Source of the DNA: Paenibacillus sp. Soil750
Lineage (GTDB): Bacteria > Bacillota > Bacilli > Paenibacillales > NBRC-103111
Reading direction: 5' to 3'
Length of the DNA: 64,000 nt
Assembly: GCF_001428045.1 (NCBI RefSeq)
Contig: NZ_LMSD01000012.1
Coordinates: 248,101 to 312,100 of the forward strand
Position numbers and translations under genes: made by a program
The notes under the pieces: generated by a model
What the model saw: the letters and a program-made list of their open reading frames with translations, nothing else
What the model was told of the DNA's origin: nothing
Database searches by the model: none
In this document: one piece after another, positions 18,080 to 27,096 of the stretch
How the letters are laid out: every line of letters begins with the position of its first letter
How positions within the stretch are numbered: the first letter of the stretch is position 1

Positions 18080-18818
18080 TCTATCCACGAGTAAATGGAC
18101 GAAATATAAACTACTGCGCAAATCAAAAAAACTTCAAGCGTTTCTGCCTGAAACAGATTGGTTGAGTGAGAGCAGCTTCTGGCGCATGCTGACCAAATAT
18201 GGTCAAATCATTCTAAAACCGACTGGCAGTTATGGCGGGAATGGCGTTATTCGGGTCAAAACCGTAGGAAGCTCTTCCTATGAGGTCCATGATGGTGCCA
18301 AACGCCGAACGTATACGAAGCTAGATGAGATCAATGCATTTGTTAAGAAGAAAGCAAATAAAAACTACATCGTCCAACAACGTATCCGCCTTGCCACCAA
18401 GAATGGCCGTCCCTTTGATATGAGAGTGATGGTTCAACGACACACGAAGTCTAGTTGGCAAGTGACAGGGATGCTCGCGAAGGTGGCCGGCAAAGGCTTT
18501 ATTGTCACGAATATTCGCATGAGCGGTGGCCGTGTAGTTACTGTAGAGAATGCTATCCGTGGCTCTGAACTTAAGGACATGCAGAGTTCTGAGCTCCTTG
18601 CTGAGCTGCATGCCGTTGCACTCCGTTCAGCCGATCAGCTAGGTCCTTCCTATCGTTGGGTCAAAACGATGGGGATCGACATGGCCTTCGATAAGCAAGG
18701 ACATGTTTGGATAATTGAAGTAAACTTCGCTCCTATGCTCGAATTATTCTTAAAGCTGCCTAATAAAGCTACCTACCGTACAATCAAATCATTTCATGCA
18801 CGTAGGAAGCAAACATGA
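18072..18818 (+). CDS. YheC/YheD-family ATP-grasp protein
   Basis: About 248 residues from ATG 18072, which overlaps the panD stop by eight bases. Seen: GQIILKPTGSYGGNGVIRV (nucleotide-binding strand and loop), NYIVQQRIRLATKNGRPFDM, and the C-terminal metal-binding block MGIDMAFDKQGHVWIIEVNF. YheC and YheD are endospore coat-associated in Bacillus. A ligase-type reaction is implied by the ATP-grasp fold, but no substrate is known. It lacks the N-terminal extension of full-length YheD. An upstream in-frame start inside panD is unlikely. Confidence 0.85.
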   Translation: MSNLSTSKWTKYKLLRKSKKLQAFLPETDWLSESSFWRMLTKYGQIILKPTGSYGGNGVIRVKTVGSSSYEVHDGAKRRTYTKLDEINAFVKKKANKNYIVQQRIRLATKNGRPFDMRVMVQRHTKSSWQVTGMLAKVAGKGFIVTNIRMSGGRVVTVENAIRGSELKDMQSSELLAELHAVALRSADQLGPSYRWVKTMGIDMAFDKQGHVWIIEVNFAPMLELFLKLPNKATYRTIKSFHARRKQT

Positions 18819-18852
18819 TCGCTCCTACTAGAGATGCTGAGGAGGTCCAGAT

Positions 18853-20091
18853 ATGAAACAATGGGAGCTGCATTGCTCACGATGTTCTGCAAAACTGCCC
18901 TTCCGCTATCAAGATATGAAATGCACATGCGGCGGCACTTTATTGGTTAACTATGATCTTGAGCACGTTGCACAAACGTTCACGAAAACATCCCTTACTC
19001 TGCGTTATCCTTCTATGTGGCGATATCACGAACTACTTCCCATTCACGATCCGTCCCATATCGTTTCCTTAGGTGAAGGCTGGACGCCTCTACTGCGACT
19101 ACCCGATTGGGAGAACAAGCTATCGCTCAAACGTCTATGGATCAAACGAGAAGAACAAAATCCAACAGGCAGCTTTAAATCACGCGGATTCTCGGTCGCG
19201 GTTTCCCTATTGAAACAAGCCGGAGCAACGAAAGCTGCAGTTCCGTCCAACGGGAATGCAGCCAGCGCTTTAGCCGCCTATGCAGGAAGAGCCGGCATTC
19301 AAGCGTTTGTTTTCATCCCTATGGATTGTCCCTCTCTCATTGTAGATGAATGCCCGATGTACGGAGCAACGACTGTACTCGTCGATGGCTTTATTCATGA
19401 TGCTGCCGCGATCATTGAGTCTGGCCGCACCGAGCAAGGCTGGGTGAATGTCGGCACATTGAAAGAACCCGGCCGTGTAGAAGGCAAAAAGACGATGGGG
19501 CTTGAACTTGCGGAGCAGTTGGGCTGGACGTTCCCCGATGTGATTATTTATCCCACGGGCGGCGGCTCCGGCATTATTGGCATGTGGAAAGCATTCTTGG
19601 AGTTGAAGGCATTAGGCTTCATTGATTGCGACATGCCGAGATTCGTTTGTGTACAAGAGGAAGGCTGTCAGCCTATTGTGGATGGTTTGAATAAATCGTT
19701 GAGGGGATCGAGTGTAAGCAACACGGCTTCGCTGCCTGTTGGGGATAGAATTATTCCCAATCCAACAGGAATGCGTGTTCCGAATCCGCCGGATTTGGAA
19801 CTGCTTCTGTCCATTGTCAAGCAAAGCGGTGGAACTGCCATCGCGGTGTCCAAAGAGCAAATTGCCCAAGCCACGCATAGCTTAGGCTCGGAAGGTATTT
19901 CCTCATCTCCCGAAGGCGCGGCAACTTGGGCAGCGATGCTTGCCCTTAGTGATCAAGGCTGGCTTCGCCCCACGGACACCGTGGTACTTTTCAACACTTC
20001 GCATGCGATGAAGTATGCAAAGCTTGGGACAAGTGCGGCTATTCCTATCATTCGGACATACGATGACTTTATGCTTTATCGGAACATTTAG
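18853..20091 (+). CDS. thrC: Threonine synthase
   Basis: A 412-residue PLP enzyme converting O-phosphohomoserine to threonine. An N-terminal zinc-ribbon-like segment (HCSRC, then KCTCGG) is typical of the longer thrC type. The PLP lysine lies in NPTGSFKSRG near residue 110, the substrate loop is AVPSNGNAASALAAYAGRAG, and the phosphate-binding glycines are YPTGGGSGIIGMW. AGGAGG precedes the ATG. The thr neighbours hom and thrB are absent. Other fold-type II enzymes share this layout, so an alternative specificity cannot be excluded. Confidence 0.87.
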   Translation: MKQWELHCSRCSAKLPFRYQDMKCTCGGTLLVNYDLEHVAQTFTKTSLTLRYPSMWRYHELLPIHDPSHIVSLGEGWTPLLRLPDWENKLSLKRLWIKREEQNPTGSFKSRGFSVAVSLLKQAGATKAAVPSNGNAASALAAYAGRAGIQAFVFIPMDCPSLIVDECPMYGATTVLVDGFIHDAAAIIESGRTEQGWVNVGTLKEPGRVEGKKTMGLELAEQLGWTFPDVIIYPTGGGSGIIGMWKAFLELKALGFIDCDMPRFVCVQEEGCQPIVDGLNKSLRGSSVSNTASLPVGDRIIPNPTGMRVPNPPDLELLLSIVKQSGGTAIAVSKEQIAQATHSLGSEGISSSPEGAATWAAMLALSDQGWLRPTDTVVLFNTSHAMKYAKLGTSAAIPIIRTYDDFMLYRNI

Positions 20092-20112
20092 CTTTGTTTG
20101 ATGGTGGGGCAG

Positions 20113-20555
20113 GAGATAGTCGATTTTTTCGACTATCTCACTGCCTTTTACTTCTCTTGGGCCGGAGATAGTCGATTTTTTCGACTATCTCACTGCCTTT
20201 TGCTTCTCTCCGGCCGGAGATAGCCGATTTTTTCGACTATCTCACTGCCTTTTGCTTCTCTCGGGCTGGAGATAGTCGATTTTTTCGACTATCTCCTCGC
20301 CTTTTGCTTCTCTTGGGCCGGAGATAGTCGATTTTTTCGACTATCTCGGCGCCTTTTACTTCTCTTGGGCCTGAGATAGTCGATTATTTCGACTATCTCA
20401 CTGCCTTTTGCTTCTCTTGGGCCAGAGATAGTCGATTTTTTCGACTATCTCGGCGCCTTTTGCTTCTCTTGGGCCAGAGATAGTCGATTTTTTCGACTAT
20501 CTCCGCGCCTTTTGCTTCCCTCGGGCTGGAGATAGTCGATTTTTTCGACTATCTC
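20113..20555. repeat. Nine-copy, 52-bp tandem repeat, each with an 11-bp hairpin
   Basis: Copies begin at 20113, 20165, 20217, 20269, 20321, 20373, 20425, 20477 and 20529, exactly 52 bp apart. Each has a 27-bp inverted repeat: GAGATAGTCGA, five T, then its complement. A conserved linker of about 25 bases (type GCCTTTTGCTTCTCTTGGGC) separates them. Variation is concentrated in the three bases after the right arm (ACT, CTC, GGC, CGC, AAT) and the base before the left arm. One left arm (20217) has a T-to-C change; the loop of the copy at 20373 has an A. It fills the gap between convergent genes. No linker resembles an unrelated spacer. Confidence 0.95.
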
Positions 20556-20567
20556 AATGCCTACCCC

Positions 20568-21236
20568 TCACTTGCTGCGATGCAAAAGTGCTATGGCTTT
20601 TTCAGTGATCAGGAATTGATAACTTCTTGTCAGACTTCCACCACTCGGGCTCAGTAAGCCTTTGGATAGCAAGCCTCGTAATATTTTGCTACAAGTTACT
20701 CTCGTAAGCTGCAACCAGTGGCACACTTCCTTTACATTTAAAGGCTTATTACTTGTTAAAGCAAACCTCAAAATCTCCCGCTCATAAACCGGCAACTCGT
20801 GCAAACCTACTGCTTGCGCATTACCGAATCGGCCTATCCATTCGTACAGGTTTCTTTGGCAGAAACTCGGTTTTTTCTCAAGCTCATCTCGGTTAAATGG
20901 GAAATAGGTATACCCGAGCATCGCAACACTTCGAGCACGTGCCCTTTCGAATGAGAAACGGTCTCTTGTTATTTTCTCAGCGTGCGTAATGAAGCTGTCC
21001 TCCTCGAACACAATCCGCAATGTGGGATGACAAACGTCCCCATATATCTTCACACCTGACAAACTTAACATTTCATATTCAAGTTCCAACCCATCAAACG
21101 AGCCTAATACAGGCAACAGCACCTCCTTTAAAAGTATCTTCGTTCCCGTCAAATCCCTACGCAACATCTCCAGCCTTTGACCTTGTGCATGATGAACTTG
21201 CTCATTCCAAAAGACCTCATACTCCTTCTCAAACAA
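20568..21236 (-). CDS. Hypothetical protein: nuclease-like N-terminus plus winged helix
   Basis: A 222-residue protein from a TTG at 21236, with AGGAGG eight bases upstream. Residues 70-120 read like the DUF559/VSR endonuclease core: GDVCHPTLRIVFEEDSF, then a basic DRFSFERARARSVAMLGYTY and FPFNRDEL, which imitates the D...E...LGW...F pattern. Residues 145-220 look like a MarR-type winged helix (NVKEVCHWLQLTRVTCSKIL RGLLSKGLLSPSG). A DNA-binding or DNA-cleaving role is inferred. It ends 12 bp from the hairpin array. The family is not named with confidence. Confidence 0.7.
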   Translation of the reverse strand: MFEKEYEVFWNEQVHHAQGQRLEMLRRDLTGTKILLKEVLLPVLGSFDGLELEYEMLSLSGVKIYGDVCHPTLRIVFEEDSFITHAEKITRDRFSFERARARSVAMLGYTYFPFNRDELEKKPSFCQRNLYEWIGRFGNAQAVGLHELPVYEREILRFALTSNKPLNVKEVCHWLQLTRVTCSKILRGLLSKGLLSPSGGSLTRSYQFLITEKAIALLHRSK

Positions 21237-21254
21237 ATCAATCGCCTCCTAAAC

Positions 21255-21298
21255 AAATAAAAACGCCGCCAACTCCTACAAACAGGAGCTAGCGGCGT
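21255..21298 (-). terminator. Terminator of the 21326 gene
   Basis: On the minus strand ACGCCGCTAGCTCCT pairs with AGGAGTTGGCGGCGT, followed by TTTTTATTT. It resembles the hairpin at 36428-36459. Confidence 0.8.
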
Positions 21299-21325
21299 GT
21301 GCTTCACGCATGAATCATTGCTATC

Positions 21326-21955
21326 TTATTGACCTAAATTATTTTCTTCATACAAGCGGTACATCGCTTGAATCAACGGTTCTGCTGGGTCACGATTCAA
21401 TAAATATAATGTCATTAAATATTGAAGCGGAAGTGCGCAAGTGTTATTACCGTCTTCGACAGCAACAAATCCAGCTTCTAGTACAGGACCATGCTCCTCA
21501 TGAAGCTCTAGATCTACGTAGATCTTCTGTTCAGGGAACTCCTCACGAACGGCTGCCGCACAGTAAGGAACAATATGCTTGTCCAACAGTTCTTTGGCTT
21601 CATCTTCGGATTGAGGCGGATTCGGAAGAAGATGACTTTCTTCGCTTCTCAATAAATCAACGAAAAATGAGGACATCCATAGTCCTGCATTTGGATTCGT
21701 TTGGAAGTTTCGCATAATTTCATTCAAGAAAAATCCGCATGCCGTGGACTTTTCGTCTTTTTTAAGTGTAAAAGCAAACATCGGACCGTAGGTTGGGTTA
21801 TTGCCAATTTGTCCATCAACTTCATACTCAGGGAACTGTTCTTTCACAATTTCTTGGATATGTTGAAACCATGTAATAATGACTTGGGCTTGATCACGTT
21901 CTGGATCATGTTCAATCTCTTCAGTTGCTTGTGTTTCGATATCTTTGTCTGTCAT
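21326..21955 (-). CDS. Hypothetical acidic protein, about 209 residues
   Basis: From ATG 21955 (MTDKDIETQATEEIEHD). AGGAGG lies 11 bases upstream; further upstream in-frame ATGs would lack a ribosome site. The protein is acidic and soluble, with two similar halves: each has a region of the type PTYGPMFAFTLKKDE and HGPVLEAGFVAVEDGN after a predicted helix, and YEVDGQIGNN parallels IYVDLELHEE. That suggests an internal duplication. No catalytic motif is seen. I do not recognise the family. Confidence 0.7.
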   Translation of the reverse strand: MTDKDIETQATEEIEHDPERDQAQVIITWFQHIQEIVKEQFPEYEVDGQIGNNPTYGPMFAFTLKKDEKSTACGFFLNEIMRNFQTNPNAGLWMSSFFVDLLRSEESHLLPNPPQSEDEAKELLDKHIVPYCAAAVREEFPEQKIYVDLELHEEHGPVLEAGFVAVEDGNNTCALPLQYLMTLYLLNRDPAEPLIQAMYRLYEENNLGQ

Positions 21956-22064
21956 TGTCGTTATAGCCTCCTGAATCATTCTTAATGGCACGAATATTTC
22001 TATTGTAACGCATTTACGCCAGTTCAGAAAGTATATGTTGTAATTTACATGCCGAAATGCACTC

Positions 22065-22931
22065 TCAAGAAGCAACTAGCTTCATCATAAGGATGCCAAC
22101 CATCGCAATTGCTAAACCGGATTGTTCAAGTTTTGAGAATTTGTCTTTCAAAATAAATCGCGTATACAACAGTACGATCAGTACATTCAGAGCGACAACC
22201 GCCGAAACCAATCCGGTAATTCCGTTCGCAAATCCATGTATGATAAGAATCATTCCCATGACATTCGTAATACCAACGCCCATTCCAAATAGGAACGTTT
22301 TGCGTTCTGTCCAAGCACTTCCCCCTGTTTGCTGCGCAGCGCCCACCTTCTTATCTTTCCACCACCAGATGGCGAAGCAAATCGTGCCTGTTGCAAACAT
22401 AAAGAACAAGGTCGGAAATAGCGAAGCATGCACGAGAGTTGTCCATTTACTGGACAAGTCGTTGGCTGCAAATAAGAGGAGTGCGATCACACCCCAACCC
22501 GCACCTTGTAGGTTTTTCAAAGTAATATCGTTGGAATACCTGACGAATAAAATGCCAATGACAATTACAACAAAAGCAAACAGCTGAAGCAAGTTCAGCC
22601 GTTCACCCCACAGGATATATGCAAATAGTACAACTACAACCGATGGCAATCCTGTCAAAATAGCAACTAAGGAAGCCTTGCCGACTGCGAAGCCTTTGAA
22701 CATGCTGGCGTTGGCTCCAAAGGAGAACAACCCCATTTGAATCCCAATAAACGCCGATATTTCCCATTCCGACTGCCAAATTAGGGCACATGCTAAACTT
22801 ACGACCGCTCCCATTGCAAATGTGCCACAGAGTAGAACGTTTCGATTTAGCGATTGCTGACTAGACCAATGATATAAAATTCCTCGCAGCCCAAAACATA
22901 GCGCCGCGAGGACGGAAAATAGTAACCACAT
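22065..22931 (-). CDS. EamA/DMT-family transporter
   Basis: A 288-residue protein with ten hydrophobic segments in two EamA repeats: LAALCFGLRGILYHWSSQQS at the start, LTGLPSVVVVLFAYILWGER at the end of repeat 1, and GLVSAVVALNVLIVLLYTRF in repeat 2. Such proteins export metabolites or amino acids. Substrate unknown. GAGG precedes the ATG. It follows the DUF2157 gene by about 40 bases, so the two may be co-transcribed. Confidence 0.85.
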   Translation of the reverse strand: MWLLFSVLAALCFGLRGILYHWSSQQSLNRNVLLCGTFAMGAVVSLACALIWQSEWEISAFIGIQMGLFSFGANASMFKGFAVGKASLVAILTGLPSVVVVLFAYILWGERLNLLQLFAFVVIVIGILFVRYSNDITLKNLQGAGWGVIALLLFAANDLSSKWTTLVHASLFPTLFFMFATGTICFAIWWWKDKKVGAAQQTGGSAWTERKTFLFGMGVGITNVMGMILIIHGFANGITGLVSAVVALNVLIVLLYTRFILKDKFSKLEQSGLAIAMVGILMMKLVAS

Positions 22932-22972
22932 GATGTTCGTTTCCTCATTCTTTCATTATTAAAAATATTGAT

Positions 22973-25189
22973 TTATTTCTCTGTTAATCGTACTAATATC
23001 GCATCCCCGTTGGCGGATACTTTGACCTCAGCGAACTTGGCATTCTGTTCATACGTTCTTCCAGTGCCTTCTGGGATGAAGAAATTCTCGATACCATACT
23101 TAATTCCTTCATAACCCTCTCTTTCACCATTCAAGCGGACTTCATCAGGGGCAAGTTGATCTCCATCTTTGTACTCCCTTCGGAACTCATACACCGTTGA
23201 AGCTCCGCTTGGGCCTAGAACAACGGCTATTTTTCCATTGGAAGTCCGTTCTTCTACGTTGTCTTGATAGATTGGAGGCTCTGAAATCGTGTAGCGTAGA
23301 CGAACATAGTCCCCTTGAATTAAAGAACGCGGATCCAACGGCTGCAGCTGCAACTTGATCAGCTTCCCGTGACTAAGAAGATACTCACTCTTGCCAATTT
23401 GCAAAGACATAGCCGCTACTTGAAGTAACACTAATAAGGCAATGATCCAACGATTCGAACCATAACCCGTTTGCAGAAGCGAAGCATCGTCTGTGTCGAG
23501 TCCCTTCTTCTTCTCAATCCACACTGTAATTCCAATGATCAAAATACCGATAATCGCGAAACTAATGGATTTATGCAGAAGCTTCCACGCCAAATCGTAA
23601 TATTTGTATACAAGGAAAGCGATCCAGAACCCCATCGACCAATCAAATAGCCATTTGATATGAAGCTGTCTGCTTATCAGAATGGCCGCTAGAACGAGTA
23701 CAAAGAAAAGCACGTTCGTCGTATAGTACCACCCTGATTCTGTGATAAAGGTTAGGGCAAACAGTGCTAATAAGAAAGTGGGATAGCTGCTGTATAGGAC
23801 GGGCTCGCGGTAGGTTGATAGACGAATCACCTGACCACCTGCGAAGAGCAGGAAGAGTAAACCCGCAAGAATACTAAGAACAGCAACGCCACTATGGTTC
23901 CAATCATATAAGACAAAAGCTAAGATAATTACAGAGGCTTGGAAGAACAGGATCCTTGTAATCAGTCCCTTTAAAAATACAAAAGCCACAAGTGTTAAAG
24001 CTAAATAGATGAGCAGCATTAACGATTTGTCTGTGACAACGGCTGCACCAGTCCCCAACATAAGTCCACTTATCAAGATAGTAAAGCGAGCTAATACATT
24101 GAACCCTCGCGCGGCTAACATCCCAATCACAGCTACTAAGCCATATCCGATTAAAATATTAGCAGGTTCATCAAACCCTAACACAACAGTCACGAGCCCA
24201 ATCAGCGTGAAACTTCCTAACAGAGAACCGATGATAATGACAGAAATGGTAAGAACGCGTACGATCCACTTGGTGAAGTCTCCATCGCCTTTGGTTTCCG
24301 TCGTTGCGTCCACATCTGTTCCCGCTTCATTCTTCTCAGATGATGGCTTCCAAGCGCGCACATAGTTCATAAACATCACATTGGCACCGATAAACACGAT
24401 CACGAACAACAAGCTCACGATAAAAAAGAGTTCATTATGGTACTCGATAATCAATTCAATATACTTCGTGGTAATCGCGGCTGAAATCCAAAGCCCTGCG
24501 AACAGCAGATAAACTTTACTCTGTGTTCGATGTGCATACAGGACGGCTGCTGCCAGCGCTGCAATGAGCGGCAAGTTCATCCAAATCCCATAATTCTCGA
24601 ACATATGAGATACCGACATGATAACGAAAATACAAAGTGTCGCTTGAAAGGTCACCCATTTGAGAAATGGGGAATGTATGATGCCCTTCTCAAACAAGAC
24701 GAACAAGGTACCGTTCACGATCGCAAGCCCTAACCAGATAACAAGTGTAGTTCCCTCGGCTTCGGAAAAACTCCCCCATTTAGGAAAGAAAAACAGTCCA
24801 TATGCGAGATGTCCAAGTATATAACTCAAGACATAATAGGGCTGCCACCTTGTAAGGATCGCATACAGAACTGCTGGTAGAGACCACACTAGAAACAAAC
24901 TATAACTATCCGCGTGTGAATTATAGGTTTGGCCGATCAACCCGACCCCAACTCCAAAAGAAATACAGCTGGCAAACAAACTTAACTTACTTAAAAACTC
25001 TCTTCCCACTTGGCGGGAAAGCCAAACGGATAGCCCGTAAAACCCCAATATAAGGACAAATATAGGAATAAATTTCTCTAATCGGTTCAACTTCTCCCAG
25101 TTAGAAGCAAAGAAGTAACCAATAGCAGTTAAAAGAGCACTAGCCCCCAGAACATAACCAAGTTGAACCATGGTTTTGTTGGAATTCAT
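22973..25189 (-). CDS. DUF2157 multi-spanning membrane protein with a C-terminal GDYXXLXY domain
   Basis: About 738 residues. The N-terminal 140 residues fit DUF2157 (GASALLTAIGYFFASNWEKL, GLIGQTYNSHADSYSLFLVW). A long series of membrane helices, about 20, follows. The C-terminal 150 residues lie outside the helices and carry DPRSLIQGDYVRLRY, the signature that names the GDYXXLXY family. These domains are often separate genes; here they are joined. Function unknown, probably envelope-related. ATG 25189 is chosen because AGGAG lies nine bases upstream. Confidence 0.82.
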   Translation of the reverse strand: MNSNKTMVQLGYVLGASALLTAIGYFFASNWEKLNRLEKFIPIFVLILGFYGLSVWLSRQVGREFLSKLSLFASCISFGVGVGLIGQTYNSHADSYSLFLVWSLPAVLYAILTRWQPYYVLSYILGHLAYGLFFFPKWGSFSEAEGTTLVIWLGLAIVNGTLFVLFEKGIIHSPFLKWVTFQATLCIFVIMSVSHMFENYGIWMNLPLIAALAAAVLYAHRTQSKVYLLFAGLWISAAITTKYIELIIEYHNELFFIVSLLFVIVFIGANVMFMNYVRAWKPSSEKNEAGTDVDATTETKGDGDFTKWIVRVLTISVIIIGSLLGSFTLIGLVTVVLGFDEPANILIGYGLVAVIGMLAARGFNVLARFTILISGLMLGTGAAVVTDKSLMLLIYLALTLVAFVFLKGLITRILFFQASVIILAFVLYDWNHSGVAVLSILAGLLFLLFAGGQVIRLSTYREPVLYSSYPTFLLALFALTFITESGWYYTTNVLFFVLVLAAILISRQLHIKWLFDWSMGFWIAFLVYKYYDLAWKLLHKSISFAIIGILIIGITVWIEKKKGLDTDDASLLQTGYGSNRWIIALLVLLQVAAMSLQIGKSEYLLSHGKLIKLQLQPLDPRSLIQGDYVRLRYTISEPPIYQDNVEERTSNGKIAVVLGPSGASTVYEFRREYKDGDQLAPDEVRLNGEREGYEGIKYGIENFFIPEGTGRTYEQNAKFAEVKVSANGDAILVRLTEK

Positions 25190-25275
25190 GCTATTCATCT
25201 CCTCTCTTACTATGCTTCTAATTCTACAGGAGATCGCTGATTTGAGAAGTACTATCTATTCCTAGTACCTGATCA

Positions 25276-27096
25276 TTAGCCTATGGATGAAATACGACCA
25301 TCTGCTTCATTCTCTTGAGCATGACTTCCTTGTGAATGATGCACGAGTTGTTCATAAATGCCTTGCATGGCGAGTAACTCGGTGTGTGTGCCTTCTTCAA
25401 CAATTTCCCCATGACTCATCACGATAATACGGTCGGCATGCATAATTGTTGATATCCGATGCGCAATCACGATGGACGTTCTTCCTTCAGCAACAATGTT
25501 CAGGGCCGTTTGTATGAGCTGCTCGGTTTGTGAATCCAAATTAGCCGTAGCCTCATCTAGAATAAGAACCTTGGGTTGGAATACAATGATACGCGCAAAA
25601 GAAATCAATTGCCGTTCACCTGCCGACAGCCCGCTGCCTCTCTCTGAAATCCGGGAGTCATACCCGTCCTTCATCCGTGAAATGAGCGCATCTGCTCCGA
25701 CCAATTTGCAAGCTTCAATGACCGTCTCTCGTGAAATCGCAGTGTCAAACATCCTTACATTTTCAAAAATACTTCCCGCATATAAATAAGGTTCTTGCTG
25801 GACCAAACCAATCGTTCGATGGAGATCTGTCTGTGAAATGTCCCTAATATCAATACCATCTAACCGTATGGCGCCTCCCTGCACGTCATAGAAGCGACAC
25901 AGTAGACTGATCAGAGAGCTTTTGCCCGCACCTGTTGTGCCTACAACACCAATCATTTCCCCAGGAGCGATATGTAAATCCAAATCTTCAATGACTGCCG
26001 TATCCTTCTGATACCCGAAATGAACATGATCAAACTGAATGTCTCCTTGGACATTAACAAGCGGAATCAATTCTGAAACCTCTCGGTCCTTTACTTCCGG
26101 TTGCGCCGAGAAAATATTCCAAATCCGACTCATGGATACTTGGGTAGATTGAAGTGTATTCCATTGCTGAGTGATGTTATTAATAGGCTGAAAAAACTGT
26201 CTAATATACGTAATAAACGCGTAAAGCACACCAAACTCGATCGCTTTATCGAAGACAGCAATACCACCCACCCAAGTAATAAAAGCGATCGATAAATTCC
26301 CCAATATGTCAAAAGAGCGGTTAAATAACACACTTGTTCGAATCTCTCTTAGATTGGCTCTGAAATACCCAGTGTTCTTATCCGTAAAGCGACTCATTTG
26401 CTCCTTCTCTTGATGGAACGCTTGAATAAGGTGCATGCCTGATAAGTTTTCAGCTGTGAACGCTACCATTTGCGATAACTTGGATCGTGAGAGCTGGTAC
26501 GTCTTGCGCATATATGTACGGAAACCTACCGCGATGAGGACGATGATAGGAATGACGATCATACTATACAACGTCAGCATCGGATCCAAATGATACATGA
26601 GCACGATAATGAAAATCAATGTCATGCTGTCACGTACTAAGCTTAAGAGCACTTGGGTGAAAAACTGGTTCAACGTTTCCGTATCACTAGACACATGCGT
26701 GATCAGGCTTCCGCTCGGCGTTTTATCATAGTAGGACATCGACTGCCTGAAAATATGTTGAAATAAATCTTTACGGATTTTGGCTACAATGCTTTGACCT
26801 GCGAATTGCAGCAAATTATTTTGTAAGTAACTGAAAAACATGCTAGAAATAGATAATACCCCGTACAGCAAGCAAATCTTGATCAGTGCGTTGAAATCAT
26901 TTTTCCCAATCATGAGATTGTCGTCGATTGCAATTTTGACCAAATATGGCTGAAATAAATCTGCCGCGATACCTAATAAGGCACATACAACAACAGCAGC
27001 AAACGTGAGCTTGTGCGGTTTGGCGTACACAGCTAACGAACGAAAGGAAGCTTTCGATTGACTCTGGTCTTGTGGACGTTTATTCCGCTTGAACAT
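25276..27096 (-). CDS. Heterodimeric ABC exporter, subunit B (canonical catalytic glutamate)
   Basis: About 606 residues: six-helix membrane domain to about residue 320, then the ATPase domain. Walker A GVVGTTGAGKSS, Q-loop VQQEPYLYAGSIFENV, signature LSAGERQLISFARI (changed from LSGGQ), Walker B VLILDEATANLD, H-loop IAHRISTI. ATG 27096 has AAGGAGG at ideal spacing; it overlaps the end of subunit A. By length and pairing it is like YheH/YfiC/TM288. It probably exports drugs or lipids. Confidence 0.92.
   Translation of the reverse strand: MFKRNKRPQDQSQSKASFRSLAVYAKPHKLTFAAVVVCALLGIAADLFQPYLVKIAIDDNLMIGKNDFNALIKICLLYGVLSISSMFFSYLQNNLLQFAGQSIVAKIRKDLFQHIFRQSMSYYDKTPSGSLITHVSSDTETLNQFFTQVLLSLVRDSMTLIFIIVLMYHLDPMLTLYSMIVIPIIVLIAVGFRTYMRKTYQLSRSKLSQMVAFTAENLSGMHLIQAFHQEKEQMSRFTDKNTGYFRANLREIRTSVLFNRSFDILGNLSIAFITWVGGIAVFDKAIEFGVLYAFITYIRQFFQPINNITQQWNTLQSTQVSMSRIWNIFSAQPEVKDREVSELIPLVNVQGDIQFDHVHFGYQKDTAVIEDLDLHIAPGEMIGVVGTTGAGKSSLISLLCRFYDVQGGAIRLDGIDIRDISQTDLHRTIGLVQQEPYLYAGSIFENVRMFDTAISRETVIEACKLVGADALISRMKDGYDSRISERGSGLSAGERQLISFARIIVFQPKVLILDEATANLDSQTEQLIQTALNIVAEGRTSIVIAHRISTIMHADRIIVMSHGEIVEEGTHTELLAMQGIYEQLVHHSQGSHAQENEADGRISSIG

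Noticed and set aside
20113-20555. CRISPR array
   Set aside because: The intervals between hairpins are also nearly identical, unlike spacers, and no cas gene is present in the window.
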